Assembly (NCBI RefSeq): GCF_902806685.2 | Contig: NC_048555.1 | Location: 1,798,001-1,862,000, forward strand | DNA from: Maniola hyperantus | Taxonomy: Eukaryota; Arthropoda; Insecta; Lepidoptera; Nymphalidae | Direction: 5' to 3' | DNA length: 64,000 nt | Part shown: positions 10,601 to 20,405 of the stretch, one piece after another | How positions within the stretch are numbered: the stretch's first letter is position 1 | Layout: every line of letters starts with the position of its first letter | Program-made: the position numbers and the translations under genes | The notes under the pieces: generated by a model | Told to the model about the DNA's origin: nothing | Database searches by the model: none | What the model saw: the letters and a program-made list of their open reading frames with translations, nothing else

Positions 10601-10877
10601 AGAAAAAGTAAATGTTTCTAAATTAAAAACTTAACTGCAATTAAATATCTTGTTTTTCAGCATAGCTGTAACTAATTATAACAATTTCAACCTCACTGAG
10701 TTTGTAGCTCGTTTCGAGCTTGAGCTGGTTGCCGGCAACTTTTACCTCTCCCGGCGAACGTTGTGCGACAATGTGTGCGACGAATGTACAAATAACTACA
10801 ATTGCAACAACTGTGGCGCGGACAACTGCGCCTCACCAGGACTACAGATAACAGCAATGGGTCATTCATATTATTAG
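7638..10877 (+). CDS. PEBP-family gene B, secreted PEBP-like protein with Cys-rich tail
   Basis: Four exons: 7638-7784, 8493-8616, 9234-9444, 10661-10877 (699 nt, 232 aa), all with GT-AG borders and phases 0/1/2. Exon 1 starts MMWPSLSLLAILVV, a signal peptide, and ends in the PPRDLLT block that aligns with the family AP..LL motif. Exon 3 carries LKHLIMNSPG and YKQS (compare LVVNM.G and YKQP). Exon 4 has LTEFVARFELELVAGNFYL, then a tail with eight cysteines (LCDNVCDEC, NCNNCGADNC). The pocket is eroded: DPD is replaced by YTT, the His86-equivalent by Lys, and the GTG.HR loop by GDGVH. It is probably a secreted binding or structural protein; ligand unknown. Three extra terminal exons follow. 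A tatag/gtgac acceptor just before ATG implies a 5'-UTR intron. Confidence 0.85.
7825..8445 (+). repeat. CGCGACTTCGTCCGCG-type repeat (GTTTGTTTG subtype) split by MITE
   Basis: Starts tataaatgcgaaagtgtgtttg..ccttcaaccacgtcgcaacgg and ends atccatgcgtacgaagtcgcgggcatcagctagt. The middle is replaced by the 7951-8348 insertion. It lies in intron 1 of gene B. Confidence 0.7.
7951..8348. mobile_element. TIR element CACGGTAATGTTATCTAT
   Basis: Inverted ends CACGGTAATGTTATCTATGC and its near-complement flank about 400 bp. 'acatag' is present on both sides, consistent with a target duplication inside the older repeat. An internal hairpin lies at about 8076-8122 (cacggaacagaaaaaacactg / cagtgttttttctgtcccgtg). 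Confidence 0.65.
8905..8933. repeat. (ATT)n microsatellite
   Basis: Roughly nine tandem TTA units in intron 2 of gene B, following an AATAAA-like LINE or SINE tail. Confidence 0.8.
9060..9205 (-). repeat. Repeat fragment, 'AGTACGAGGATGGTTCTTACG' family
   Basis: Reverse fragment (ctctccgtaagaaccatcctcg ... gcgatgagcaacacatttagtgattc). Fuller copies are at 20918-21112, 46752-46950, 47378-47590 and 58036-58228. It ends less than 40 bp before the acceptor of gene B exon 3. Confidence 0.65.
9466..9712 (-). repeat. CGCGACTTCGTCCGCG-type repeat, GACT subtype
   Basis: Opens with a (GACT)n run, then gatctatcaacgcacagctc, gaaatttggtatg and ggtgaaataggggtttgaaa, and ends ccacgcggacgaagtcgcgagcat. It starts about 20 bp after the donor of gene B exon 3. 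Confidence 0.75.
9805..10130 (-). repeat. CGCGACTTCGTCCGCG-type repeat with expanded 8-bp minisatellite
   Basis: Reverse copy whose GTTTGTTGGTTTG segment has expanded into about fifteen head-to-tail AAACCAAC units (about 9977-10095). The LLVCWFVG reading frame across it is a repeat artefact. Confidence 0.8.
10280..10490 (+). repeat. CGCGACTTCGTCCGCG-type repeat (GTTTGTTTG subtype)
   Basis: Near-complete copy from ttataaatgcgaaagtgtg to gcggacgaagtctcgggcatcagctagt, in intron 3 of gene B. Confidence 0.75.
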
Positions 10878-11043
10878 GTTGCAAGCTGCTATTAATAACA
10901 ATTTGTCATCCTTGCTATACCTGAGTGTTAAAATATCCCATGAAATATTGTTGCAATAAATTGCGAAAAATTACAATCGCGTGGTTTTCTTTCCAAAAAC
11001 GGAGATAGTATAATTGTTAAGACGTCGTCGTTCGGCCTCCTAG

Positions 11044-11239
11044 TCGAGGCTCTGACGATCCCATCGCTCGCTTCGGGTTCGACGATTCTCTTGCCGGTAA
11101 CTTTTACCTCTCCCGGCGAACGTTGTGCGACTCTCTGTGCGACGAATGTACAAATAACTACAATTGCAACAACTGTGGCGCGGACAACTGCGCCTCACCA
11201 GGACTACAGATAACAGCAATGGGTCATTCATATTATTAG
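11044..11239 (+). CDS. Gene B candidate alternative terminal exon 2
   Basis: Acceptor ttcggcctcctag/t at 11043 gives exactly the phase required by gene B exon 3 (one base, then codons). The frame stays open for 65 codons: SDDPIARFGFDDSLAGNFYL, then the same Cys-rich tail as the main exon, stop at 11237-11239. AATAAA lies about 80 bp downstream. The 5' part derives from a tRNA-like SINE head instead of the normal NLTEF segment, so the encoded beta strand differs. It may be an alternative last exon or a fortuitously open duplicate; transcripts are needed to decide. Confidence 0.5.
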
Positions 11240-11405
11240 GTTGCAAGCTGCTATTAATAACAATTTGTCATCCTTGCTATACCTGAGTGTTAAAATATCC
11301 CATGAAGTATTGTTGCAATAAATTGCGAAAAATTACAATCGCGTGGTTTTCTTTCCAAAAACGGAGATAGTATAATTGTTAAGACGTCGTCGTTCGGCCT
11401 CCTAG

Positions 11406-11601
11406 TCGAGGCTCTGACGATCCCATCGCTCGCTTCGGGTTCGACGATTCTCTTGCCGGTAACTTTTACCTCTCCCGGCGAACGTTGTGCGACTCTCTGT
11501 GCGACGAATGTACAAATAACTACAATTGCAACAACTGTGGCGCGGACAACTGCGCCTCACCAGGACTACAGATAACAGCAATGGGTCATTCATATTATTA
11601 G
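11406..11601 (+). CDS. Gene B candidate alternative terminal exon 3
   Basis: Near-identical to the copy 362 bp upstream, with the same in-phase acceptor (cctcctag/t), open frame and downstream AATAAA (about 11679). The near-identity implies very recent duplication or gene conversion. Confidence 0.5.
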
Positions 11602-11767
11602 GTTGCAAGCTGCTATTAATAACAATTTGTCATCCTTGCTATACCTGAGTGTTAAAATATCCCATGAAATATTGTTGCAATAAATTGCGAAAAATTACAA
11701 TCGCGTGGTTTTCTTTCCAAAAACGGAGATAGTACAATTGTTAAGACGTCGTCGTTCGGCCTCCTAG

Positions 11768-11957
11768 TCGAGGCTCTGACGATCCCATCGCTCGCTTCGG
11801 GTTCGACGATTTTGTTGCCGGTAACTTTTACCTCTCCCGGCGAACGTTGTGCGACTCTCTGTGCGAAGAATGTACAACGAACAACAACAGCTGTGGCGCT
11901 GACAACTGCGCCTCACCAGGACTACAGATAACAGCAATAGGTCATTCGTATTGTTAG
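11768..11957 (+). CDS. Gene B candidate alternative terminal exon 4
   Basis: Most diverged copy, yet still open and in phase. It reads GFDDFVAGNFYL and ends in a tail with CEECTTNNNSCGADNC and a final HSYC. The indels relative to copies 2 and 3 keep the frame, which hints at past selection. Unlike the others it lacks a downstream AATAAA, being truncated near a poly-C run. Confidence 0.45.
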
Positions 11958-11992
11958 GTTGCAAGCTACTATCAATAATAATTTGTCATTAT

Positions 11993-12440
11993 TGCTATAC
12001 CCGTTATGAGTGTTAAACCCCCCCCCCCCCCCCGACAAAAAAACGCCCCAAGCACGTCCTTGACGATCCCGACGATCAAATCATGAACGCAAGTGCTCCC
12101 TATCTTAGGGCTACACAGTTCAACCATATCACAGCGTCTTCGCCGGCGAAGACGAGGTCCCCGATTTCTAACGTCACCCGGACGTGGACTCACGTCACGG
12201 CCTCGGGGGCGTACGGACTAAACAGTAGTCCAACAATTCCACCCATCCCAACGTCATCCTAAGCCGTGGTCCTAGCCTCACAGGAGGCGCCCTTAGGAGG
12301 ACGTAGCCCCCCAACTTTCAAATTATTTTGTTCGAGCCCTAGGACTCGCTCCCATGCGTAGCTTCGCGAAATTTAACAACTGACAATCAAAAAGAGTAAT
12401 ATATTGCCTATTTTGAATAAATTATTTGAATTATTATTTT
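11993..12440. other. Poly-C tract and GC-rich repeat
   Basis: A run of 18 C lies near 12017-12034. The segment from about 12240 (catcccaacgtcatcc..cacaggaggcgcccttagga..gttcgagccctagg) recurs at about 37610-37730, so it is a dispersed repeat, possibly a retroelement end. No supported gene. Confidence 0.5.
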
Positions 12441-12444
12441 TGAA

Positions 12445-13145
12445 CTAAATGATGCCCACGACTTCGTACGCGTGGAATTAGGTTTTTAAAAATCCCATGG
12501 GAACTCTTTAAGGGGACTCAGTTCAGTGCTTTCTTCATACAAACGTAGGAGGGAAATTACAACAATATTCGATATTGTACACACAAAACTAAGAATTATA
12601 TCGATTTATCTCGTGATTATCTAGGTTTATTGATATATAAAACATTGAAAAAAATATTGATTTAAAAGTTACGAGGCTCAAAAGATTCCTATTTTAACAC
12701 TAAATTAATGACAACTTTGGACGTAAATAAATAAGATTAGGGATATGAAAATTCTAAATCAATTTATCATTAGACGTAGTTTATTTATTCATTACTTGAA
12801 ATAACTTTACTTTGCAAACATAAATTCAGCAGTTTTTTCTCAAAAATACTTTTCCGAAACCCCTTTCGCGCGCTTGATTTCAGTGAAAATCATCGTGCCT
12901 CTCGACTTTCTCATACAACGTCAAGTGAAAAGCAAACATGTTACCCACGTGCGCTGCCAATTTCGGTCGAGCGTCCTGCGTCACCTTAATTTTCCAGGAT
13001 AAAAAGTAGCCTACGTCCTTCCCCGGGATATTAGCTAACTCTGTACCAGATTTCATCAAAATCGGTTGAAGGGTTGGGCCGTGAATAGCTAGCAGACATA
13101 CAGACAGACAGACACACTTTCGCAGTGATAATATTACTATAGATT
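12445..13145 (-). repeat. CGCGACTTCGTCCGCG-type repeat split by a TTAA element
   Basis: Left part ends gggaactcttt; the right part resumes ttttccaggataaaaagtagcc and ends cagacacactttcgcagtgataatatt. The intervening 474 bp is the TTAA-flanked insertion. Confidence 0.75.
12512..12985 (-). mobile_element. TTAA-flanked non-autonomous element (piggyBac-like), copy 1
   Basis: 474 bp bounded on both sides by TTAA, with imperfect inverted ends GGGGACTCAG / GGTGACGCAG. It has no transposase ORF. By eye it is identical throughout to the inverted copy at 18116-18589. TTAA duplication is the hallmark of piggyBac transposition; assignment to that superfamily is inference. Confidence 0.8.
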
Positions 13146-13189
13146 GTATAAAACGCCGCATCTAGTGCAACATTTATATCGCTGGCATA

Positions 13190-13720
13190 CAGAAATTGGC
13201 AGTCAAAAATTAAAGTAGTATATTTAAATAGATTCGGTGAGTTATTGTTTCAATCTACATGCTATAAATCTACTTATCGCACAACCGGTAATATGAATAC
13301 AAAATTTTCTATTCTTACATAAGTATATAAAAGAAAACTTAAATGCACTTATAACTTTGTTTTATCCGTACTTCAAATCAGACGTGGCATAGAAAGAGGT
13401 AATATTATTAAGTACCTATAAGATCAATTTATTATGACTAAGAAATGTTCTATATTTTTTTTAATATAAGTTTTATGATAGTGTTTTTAATACACTTAAA
13501 GGATATTTCTAAATAAGTACATTAAAAAAAAATACAGAACCAGCAGACTTTTTCCTGGTAGGTAGATTTATTTTGAAAAACTTTTTAGAAATCTCAGAAT
13601 TATTTTAAAATACCTATCCAACGAGGTACTTACTAGTTACTACATTCATGGTGGTTATTCCAAACAAAAGTCATGTTTTATGAAGCTGTCAAAGTTAATG
13701 TGACAATTAGGTATTTTCCT
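13190..13720 (+). promoter_or_regulatory. Orphan duplicate of gene C promoter and 5'-UTR exon
   Basis: Diverged copy of 15165-15600. Both have ACAAAATTTTCTA.TCTTAC, TATATAAAAGAAAA (TATAAAAG here at 13326-13333), a 'tccgtacttcaaatcaga' leader and an AAGAG/GT donor (13398/13399, here gtaata). No coding exon follows before the next promoter. It is either a second upstream start for gene C or the relic of a lost paralog. Confidence 0.5.
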
Positions 13721-14100
13721 ACTTTTGAATTTGATAAATATTATTAGGTACTTTATACGCTGAAAAAAATATTAAAATCCAACTAAGATTTACAAAGTTA
13801 CAGGCATTTTAATTTTGGAGTGTCTTCTATCCCTTTCTCGCAAAACGAAAATTTGTATGAAACCGCACGAATCTACTATGGCATTAATAAGGTGTGACGT
13901 CAAAATGCTATATCACTATCTCTGTCTAATCAGAAATATTTAAATGCTTATAACTTTTTTGATATTTGATCGATTTAATTAGTTTTTTCAGTTTACAGTA
14001 AACTAATAAAAAGTTGGAGTCAAATACCCAATTGTTAGAACCTGCTAAAATGTTTGTTTAGAATGACCGTCGAGTGCGTCTTAATATAGAGGACATTGCC

Positions 14101-14236
14101 GTCCCGCAAATTGCTATTGCGCTGGAACCATGTCTCATTAACATCGAAATAACGTCATTTTGACGTCAGCCGAAATAAAATGTCTAGTGCTGACGTAACT
14201 AAAATGGCGACCACGCGCATTAGCAATTTGCGGGAC
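14101..14236. mobile_element. Palindromic MITE (GTCCCGCAAATTGCTA)
   Basis: Arms gtcccgcaaattgctattgc / tagcaatttgcgggac enclose 'aaatgacgtcattttgacgtcag'-like words. Full sibling at 33835-33986; partial copies at 24567-24682 and about 44070-44105. Confidence 0.75.
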
Positions 14237-14404
14237 TTATGCTATAATAAACTGCGTGACTTATTTATACTGATGAGCGCACGTTTTGGGCCGCATGTTG
14301 TAACTAAAACAAATTTTAAATAGAGGCATATAAAAAATTCACAGAATCAAAAAAAGACGCAGGTTCAAATCATGCTGGATCCGGAATTTTTGATATGTAT
14401 TTAA

Positions 14405-14628
14405 AACTAGATGATGCCCGCGACTTCGTCCGCGTGGATTAAGGTTTTTAAAAATCCCGTGGGAACTCTTTGATTTTCCGGGATAAAAAGTATCCTATGT
14501 CCTTCCCCGGGATGCAAGCTATATTTGTACCAAATTTCGTCAAAAATAGTTGAACGGTTGAGCCGTGAAAAGCTAGCAGACAGACAAACAGACAGACACA
14601 CTTTCGCATTTATAATATTAGTATGGAT
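14405..14628 (-). repeat. CGCGACTTCGTCCGCG-type repeat, CAGACAGA subtype
   Basis: Near-complete reverse copy from gatgcccgcgacttcgtccg to cacactttcgcatttataatattagtatgg. Confidence 0.8.
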
Positions 14629-14807
14629 AGGTACTCTTTGATCCGCGTTCTCAACACGGCATCGCATTTCTTGTGCCGTATTATTAGGATTTCTGTGTTC
14701 TGCGCCCTACTGTATATCACCATGGGGCCGTATAGCTGTAAATTCTAAATTTCGTTCTCTTATTTGATTCATATGCAGAAGGAACTAGGAATCTACTCCT
14801 ATTATAA

Positions 14808-15030
14808 TGGGACTAGCTTATGCTCGCGACTTCGTCCGCGTGGACTACAAAATTTCAAAACCCTATTTCACCCACTTAGCGGATGCCTACGTCATAATAG
14901 CTATCTGCATGCCAAATTTCAGCCCGATCCGTCCAGTAGTTTGAGCTGTGCGTTGATAGATCAGTCAGTCAGTCAGTCAGTCATTCAGTCAGTCAGTCAG
15001 TCAGTCACCTTTTCCTTTTATATATATAGA
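14808..15030 (+). repeat. CGCGACTTCGTCCGCG-type repeat, GACT subtype
   Basis: Complete forward copy: agcttatgctcgcgacttcg ... gtccagtagtttgagctgtg, a (CAGT)n run, then ccttttccttttatatatat. Confidence 0.8.
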
Positions 15031-15164
15031 AGATTAATGGTAATAAGTCACGGCCCTTTGCAATGAGGAAAATAACAAAAAAGAAATAAAGAAAGAATAG
15101 ATAAATAGTATAGTATATCCTATGGAGTAAAGAAATAATTGTTCAGGCCCTACAAGGATAGCGT

Positions 15165-15404
15165 ACAATCTAATAATTGGCAATTAAAAGTTTAAATATG
15201 GTAGGTAGTTAAAATAGTACTTATTTTGCTAGATTTGGTGAGTTATCTCATTATTGTCTAGTTACTAGTATAAATTATGATAAAACCAGTAATTTGAATC
15301 CAAAATTTTCTACTCTTACTTATATAAAAGAAAAAAAACTTTAATTTTTATTACAATAATAATTTTGTTTAATCTGTACTTCAAATCAGACTGCATTAAA
15401 AGAG
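15165..15404 (+). promoter_or_regulatory. Gene C promoter and 5'-UTR exon
   Basis: TATAAAAG at 15323-15330 predicts a start near 15353. A short leader ends attaaaagag with donor GTAAGG at 15405. The matching acceptor would be gatatctag/atcac just before the ATG at 15952. Conservation with the duplicate at 13.2-13.7 kb supports function. No octamer is seen here. Confidence 0.55.
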
Positions 15405-15599
15405 GTAAGGTTAAAGTGTAAGATTAATTTAATGGTAGATTTTTTTGAAAAATTGTTTCAGAAATTAAAAATGATTTTAAAATAGCTATTCAACAAGATT
15501 TAACGAGATACTTAGTACCTACTACACACAAGGTGGGTCATTTCAAACAAAAATCGTATTCTATGATGCTGTCTAACTAAATGTGACATTAGGACACTG

Positions 15600-15820
15600 G
15601 CCATCAAGTTTTAAGCAAAAGCTGTGGAACCAACTCCCATCGGCGGTGTTCCCACTAGATTACAACATGGGGTTATTCAAGGGGCGGACCAACAAATTCC
15701 TAAAAGGCCGGCAACGCATCGGCGGTTCCTCTGGTGCTGCAAATGTTCATGGGCGGCGGTAATCACTTAACATCAGGTGCCTGCTCGTTTGCTCGCTATC
15801 TCTATTTTAAAAAAGCGAGT
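15600..15820 (+). mobile_element. Non-LTR retrotransposon 3' end fragment
   Basis: Encodes KLWNQLPSAVFPLDYN and LFKGRTNKFLKGRQ, the typical C-terminal tail of a LINE reverse transcriptase ORF, followed by gggcggcggtaatcacttaacatcaggtg. A reverse copy of the same tail is at about 49045-49385. It lies in the 5'-UTR intron of gene C. Confidence 0.7.
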
Positions 15821-15951
15821 TACAAAAAGTTTTGTTTGGAATGGCTCGTCTAGTGCGTAGTATAAGGAGATCGTTGCATATTAGGTACAGAGCTTGAACA
15901 AGCCCTGACCGAAACATGAGTTATTTTGTTACTGGTTGATATCTAGATCAC

Positions 15952-18900
15952 ATGATGTGGACGGCACTCAGTTTCGTAGCAACACTGGTCGTCGCGACCA
16001 GCGCGGACAGCAAAACCCATCGCATCCCGTATCGAACTCCTTGTGAAATGAAAGAAGCATTCAGATTGTTTATGATCGTGCCACAAATGATACCAGTTGC
16101 TCCGAAAAATCTACTTCAAGTAAGTTTACTTTTAGCTCATAAGCGAAAAAACCGGCCAAGTGCGAGTCGGGCCTTGTTCTTTTCAGTATAATTTATTATC
16201 AACGACATATTTTGGGTTTATGAAATATTTCATTTCCATTATATCCAATATTCCATTTATTTCATTTCAAGTAAATTGAAAAACAAAATATACGAACAAT
16301 AATTTACCTAATTGAAATTTTAATTCAGTATTTGGTTTTGGACCAATGTTCTACACCAAATACCAAAATTTACTAGCTTAGCCCGCGACTTTATCCGCGT
16401 TGAAAACAAATGTCAAACTCCTGTTTACGCCCTTACAGGGATTGAGTTTTCAAAAATCCTTCCTTTAGCGGATGTCTACATCACAATAGCTACCTGCATG
16501 CCAAAAAGTCCGATCCGTCCAGTAGAGCTGCGCGTTGATAAATCAGTCAGTCAGTCATCTTTTCTTGTTATATATTTGGATATAGATTTTGTCTAAGAGC
16601 TAGAGACCGATGACATGCGGATATACATATAGATAAGATAGATAGTCAGACAGAGTGACATTGAGAGGGCTTCGTTTTACCCTTTCGGCATGAAACCCTA
16701 AAGACCTTTAGAGCTTGCGCAAACTATTACCCAATTTTTAGGGTTCCGTACGTCAAAAGGAAAAACAGAACCCTTATAGGATCACTTTGTTGTCTGTCTG
16801 TCTGCCTGTCTGTCTGTCTGTCTGTCAAGAAACCTACAGGGTACTTCCCGTTGACCTAGAATCATGAAATTTGGCAGGTAGGTAGATCTTATAGCTGACA
16901 TTTGGGGAAAAATCTGAAAACCGTGACTTTAGGGTTAGATCACACAATAAAAATTAAATTGTGGTCATGATCTAATAATTAGTATTTTCAACTTTCAAAG
17001 TGAGTGACTATATCAAGTGGGGTATTATATGAAAGGTCTTCACCTGTACATTCTAAAACAGATTTTTATTTATTTTTATGCATCATAGTTTTTGAATTAT
17101 CGTGCAAAATGTCGAAAAAATACGACTGTAGTACGGAACCCTCATTGCGCGAGCCTGACTCGCACTTGGCCGGTTTTTTTAACAATTACTAGACTTTTGT
17201 TTACGCCCACAGCACAATATCTTGGAATTATCATAAGGGTCTCCAAGTTAGGTATGGATTTTAGCTGGTGTATTGTTAAAATGAAAACCACTTTGATATA
17301 CTTTAACATAGTTTCAATCACTGTTTCTTATTTAATTAATTTACAAATCAGTACAACGAACTATTCATTGTCTAAGCGTCACCATAGAGTGTAGACTGTA
17401 GAGTCTATCCGAAACCATAGACTCTCGGAGAATGTTAGAGGGTGCTAGTGCTAGGCCGGGCACAGACTATAAACAAAACCCACCTATCAGTATATAATAC
17501 AGTACCTATAATACATTTAACTAAATCTTTTTTTTTTTTTAGAAATTATATAATAATTATGAAGCGAATTTAGGAAACAGGATTCCTCCAAGTGAAACTT
17601 CATTTAATCCATTTACGACGTTTCCAAATGCTAATCCTGACGCTCTGTACTTACTTGTAGGATTTGGTAAGTAACTGTCATTATAGAGATTAGAGAGAGA
17701 GAGCTAGCGCGTGCCACACCTTCTTTATTTTATAAAAGCTGAAAGTTTATCTGTGTATTGTCCCCAACACAGGGAAGAACGATCAGTTTGGATAATGGTG
17801 GCTTTGGGAGATAACAGGTAATAAAGGTGTAAATCTTATGTCAATGTGTAAAGTTTAATTTTTTTATTTCCTTTGAAATAGTATTAGAAATCACGTCATG
17901 CATTGCCAGACACTTGGTGTCGTGGCAACTCCCTCCCAGACGCCCTTAAAGTTTAAAAATTTAAGGATGTCTGGCAGGGGGTTTTTTCTCGCTGTAGTGA
18001 GAAGTGTGTTTCGCACGTCTGCAAACGAGATGGACAAAATTTGCCCCAGGCTGAACAAATATAAAGGTATTATAATAAATTCAGATAAAATATACAATGA
18101 ATTTTGAACATTTAAGGTGACGCAGGACGCTCGACCGAAATTGGCAGCGCACGTGGGTAACATGTTTGCTTTTCACTTGACGTTGTATGAGAAAGTCGAG
18201 AGGCACGATGATTTTCACTGAAATCAAGCGCGCGAAAGGGGTTTCGGAAAAGTATTTTTGAGAAAAAACTGCTGAATTTATGTTTGCAAAGTAAAGTTAT
18301 TTCAAGTAATGAATAAATAAACTACGTCTAATGATAAATTGATTTAGAATTTTCATATCCCTAATCTTATTTATTTACGTCCAAAGTTGTCATTAATTTA
18401 GTGTTAAAATAGGAATCTTTTGAGCCTCGTAACTTTTAAATCAATATTTTTTTCAATGTTTTATATATCAATAAACCTAGATAATCACGAGATAAATCGA
18501 TATAATTCTTAGTTTTGTGTGTACAATATCGAATATTGTTGTAATTTCCCTCCTACGTTTGTATGAAGAAAGCACTGAACTGAGTCCCCTTAAAAGCAGT
18601 TGCTGAAAATAATTGAAAAAAATAAGATTTTAAATCGATGGATCGACCCTGGATGGAAGTCTATTTATGCCTATCACAAACTTAATGCCGTGACTGCGAC
18701 TTTTTTCTTCTTAAAATAGAAGATTTTTGCTATTAAATGGTACATTATATTATCTCTGTACATTCTGGGGCACGCGTCCATGCAATTTTTGTTCATCTCC
18801 TTTATTTGCGTTCGAGCCTTTGAATCCTCGTTACGCTCTGGATTCTATTTTTAAACCATTCGCTTTGTTCGTAGTTCAACTTTAGAATCCCTTGCTGGCT

Positions 18901-20038
18901 CGGAATCCAACAAACTCTCGCGACGAAATAACAACTTTGCAGCCTTGCATAATAAATAACTAAGTATTGTTTGCAGATCCGGACTCCCCACAATTTTTCA
19001 GAACTAATGGCTCCCAACTCCTTCATGAACTGATCGTCAATGTGCCTGGCCCAGACTTCGCGGCTGGCGACGCGCTTCTACTGAACTTGCCTCTGGTCCC
19101 AACTCCTGGCACTGGAGACCATCGCTACATTTATCTAATCTATAAACAGCCAGCGCCTATAGACATCACAACTGAGTCAATTAACAAGTATGTATAGCAC
19201 TTTTGAAGACGGTAGAAACTTCTTTAGTACCGTTGTGATTTGAAACTCGGTGTATCGAAAAAGCGACACTTTAGTGTCAACACATTTAGGTACAGTGGTG
19301 CTGATTCTGTTGTCTTTTTCTAAACTAAATTTAGAGTGTCTACATCTTTTTCTTTTTAATATTGCTAAAAAAGGACAGAACATGAAATTTACGTTTAAAG
19401 ACTCAAAATTTAGTTGTACTCACTACTTAGAATCACTACCATTATCTAAATATATAAAACGAAAAGGTGACTGACTGATCTATCAATGCACAGCTCAAAC
19501 TACGGATCGGACTAAAATGTGGCATGCAGATATCTGACTTAGTCATCCGCTAAGAAAGGATCGAAAGTCGTGTAGTCAACGCGGACGTTATAAGCTAGTA
19601 TAGGATATAAGTCTACGAGAGAATCACTACAGACAGACAGACAGACAGACAGACAGACGGACGGACGGACGGATAGATACACTTTCGCATTTATAATATT
19701 AGTATAGTATGTATATTTAAAGTTTGCATATAAACCTTAACATTAATCCTACTTCTGATACTCTGCATTCGTCGTCTCTTTCTCTCGAAGTTTAGTTTTC
19801 ATTCTTTCATTTCTACCGCGTGTGACTGTGAACTGCACACATGTTTTTTATAACAATTTTATATGTTTACAGCATAACCACAAATTTTGGGAGTTTCTCC
19901 ATCAGCGATTTCGTTGAGCAGTATGATCTTGGGAATCCCGTCGCCGGCAACTTTTTTCTATCCCAACTGACTCTATGCAACTCCTCTGCAGGGAAAGAGA
20001 TACAGTATGACAACTGCTATTCTGATTGTGCTACTTAA
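15952..20038 (+). CDS. PEBP-family gene C, secreted, most canonical pocket
   Basis: Exons 15952-16119, 17543-17666, 18977-19187, 19873-20038 (669 nt, 222 aa). It begins MMWTALSFVATLVVATSADS (signal peptide). The rest follows canonical PEBPs: IVPQMIPVAPKNLLQ, NANPDALYLLVGF/DPDSP, LLHELIVNVPGPDF, TPGTGDHRYIYLIYKQP, FSISDFVEQYDLGNPVAGNF. The anion-pocket positions (DPDxP, the His86-equivalent in LHE, and the HR of GTGDHR) are all kept, unlike the other members. The tail LTLCNSSAGKEIQYDNCYSDC has three cysteines. A secreted lipid- or ligand-binding role is plausible; the ligand is unknown. Intron 1 holds a GACT-type and a GGTTCCGTAC-type repeat; intron 2 holds the second TTAA element. Confidence 0.9.
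16372..16580 (+). repeat. CGCGACTTCGTCCGCG-type repeat, GACT subtype (diverged)
   Basis: agcttagcccgcgactttatccgcg ... gatccgtccagtagagctgcgcgttgataaatcagtcagtcag. Lies in intron 1 of gene C. Confidence 0.65.
16735..17185 (+). repeat. GGTTCCGTAC-family element, near full length
   Basis: Good reference copy: starts tttttagggttccgtacgtcaaaagg and ends gactcgcacttggccggttttttt. About 445 bp, no conserved ORF, located in intron 1 of gene C. Confidence 0.8.
18116..18589 (+). mobile_element. TTAA-flanked non-autonomous element (piggyBac-like), copy 2
   Basis: 474 bp in the opposite orientation to 12512-12985 and indistinguishable from it by eye. TTAA at 18112-18115 and 18590-18593. Lies in intron 2 of gene C. 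The short ORFs across it have no family resemblance. Confidence 0.85.
19460..19712 (-). repeat. Two adjoining CGCGACTTCGTCCGCG-type fragments
   Basis: A diverged GACT-subtype copy (19460-19600) adjoins a (GACA)n..tttcgcatttataatattagt tail (19625-19712). Lies in intron 3 of gene C. Confidence 0.6.
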
Positions 20039-20159
20039 ATCGTTTTACATGACTGCCCAAAAAAAGGAGTGCATTGTTTTCAGGGTGTATGTGTGTATGT
20101 TTATTCTTTATTGCACCACAAAACACAAATGACAGTTTACAAAAAGAAATATAGTTCTC

Positions 20160-20275
20160 ATAGTTTCGGAAAAAAGTGGCTGTAACATACGGACGGACAG
20201 ACTGACAGAGAGACAGACATGACGAATCTATAAGGGTTTTTTGTCATTTGGCTACGGAACCCTAAAAAGTAGGTA
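20160..20275 (-). repeat. GGTTCCGTAGCCAAATGGCA repeat subfamily
   Basis: Reverse copy of the roughly 110-bp unit also at 36866-36970 on the + strand (agggttccgtagccaaatgg ... cactttttccgaaattat). Confidence 0.6.
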
Positions 20276-20324
20276 CAAAAAGCGGTCTTATCTCTGAATA
20301 GCGATCTCTTCCAGACAACCTTGT

Positions 20325-20405
20325 ACAGTACGCGGCCGAAACTAATGTACATCGGCCTTTAGAATGTCATTTCGGCTTTGTAGAGCGTTGTCTCTGTCAC
20401 TCATA
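20325..20405. mobile_element. CAGTACGCGGC MITE fragment
   Basis: Half of the palindromic family seen complete at 23748-23932 (acagtacgcggccgaaacta..tgtacatcggcctttagaatg). Confidence 0.6.

Larger units (their letters stand above)
10661..11992 (+). repeat. Tandem array of gene B last-exon units (about 362 bp period)
   Basis: Four units. Each contains the exon, 'ggttgcaagctgctattaataac', 'gagtgttaaaatatcccatga', AATAAATTGCG, 'cgtggttttctttcc' and the tRNA-like 'acggagatagtataattgtt' sequence leading into the next copy. Period is 362 bp between units 2, 3 and 4. Confidence 0.9.

Noticed and set aside
10693..11964. Repeated - strand ORFs (MQPNNMNDPLLLSVVLVRRSC..)
   Set aside because: Antisense shadows of the gene B terminal exons, which have splice and family support on the + strand.
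12880..13161. 93-codon ORF on the - strand
   Set aside because: Spans the junction of the TTAA element and a dispersed repeat; the equivalent part at 18.1 kb reads differently past the junction.
14405..14667. ORFs containing 'VPTGFLKT' and 'CLSVCLSA' motifs, recurring at many sites
   Set aside because: These are translations of the CGCGACTTCGTCCGCG/CAGACAGA repeat; they recur with every copy and in no consistent frame.
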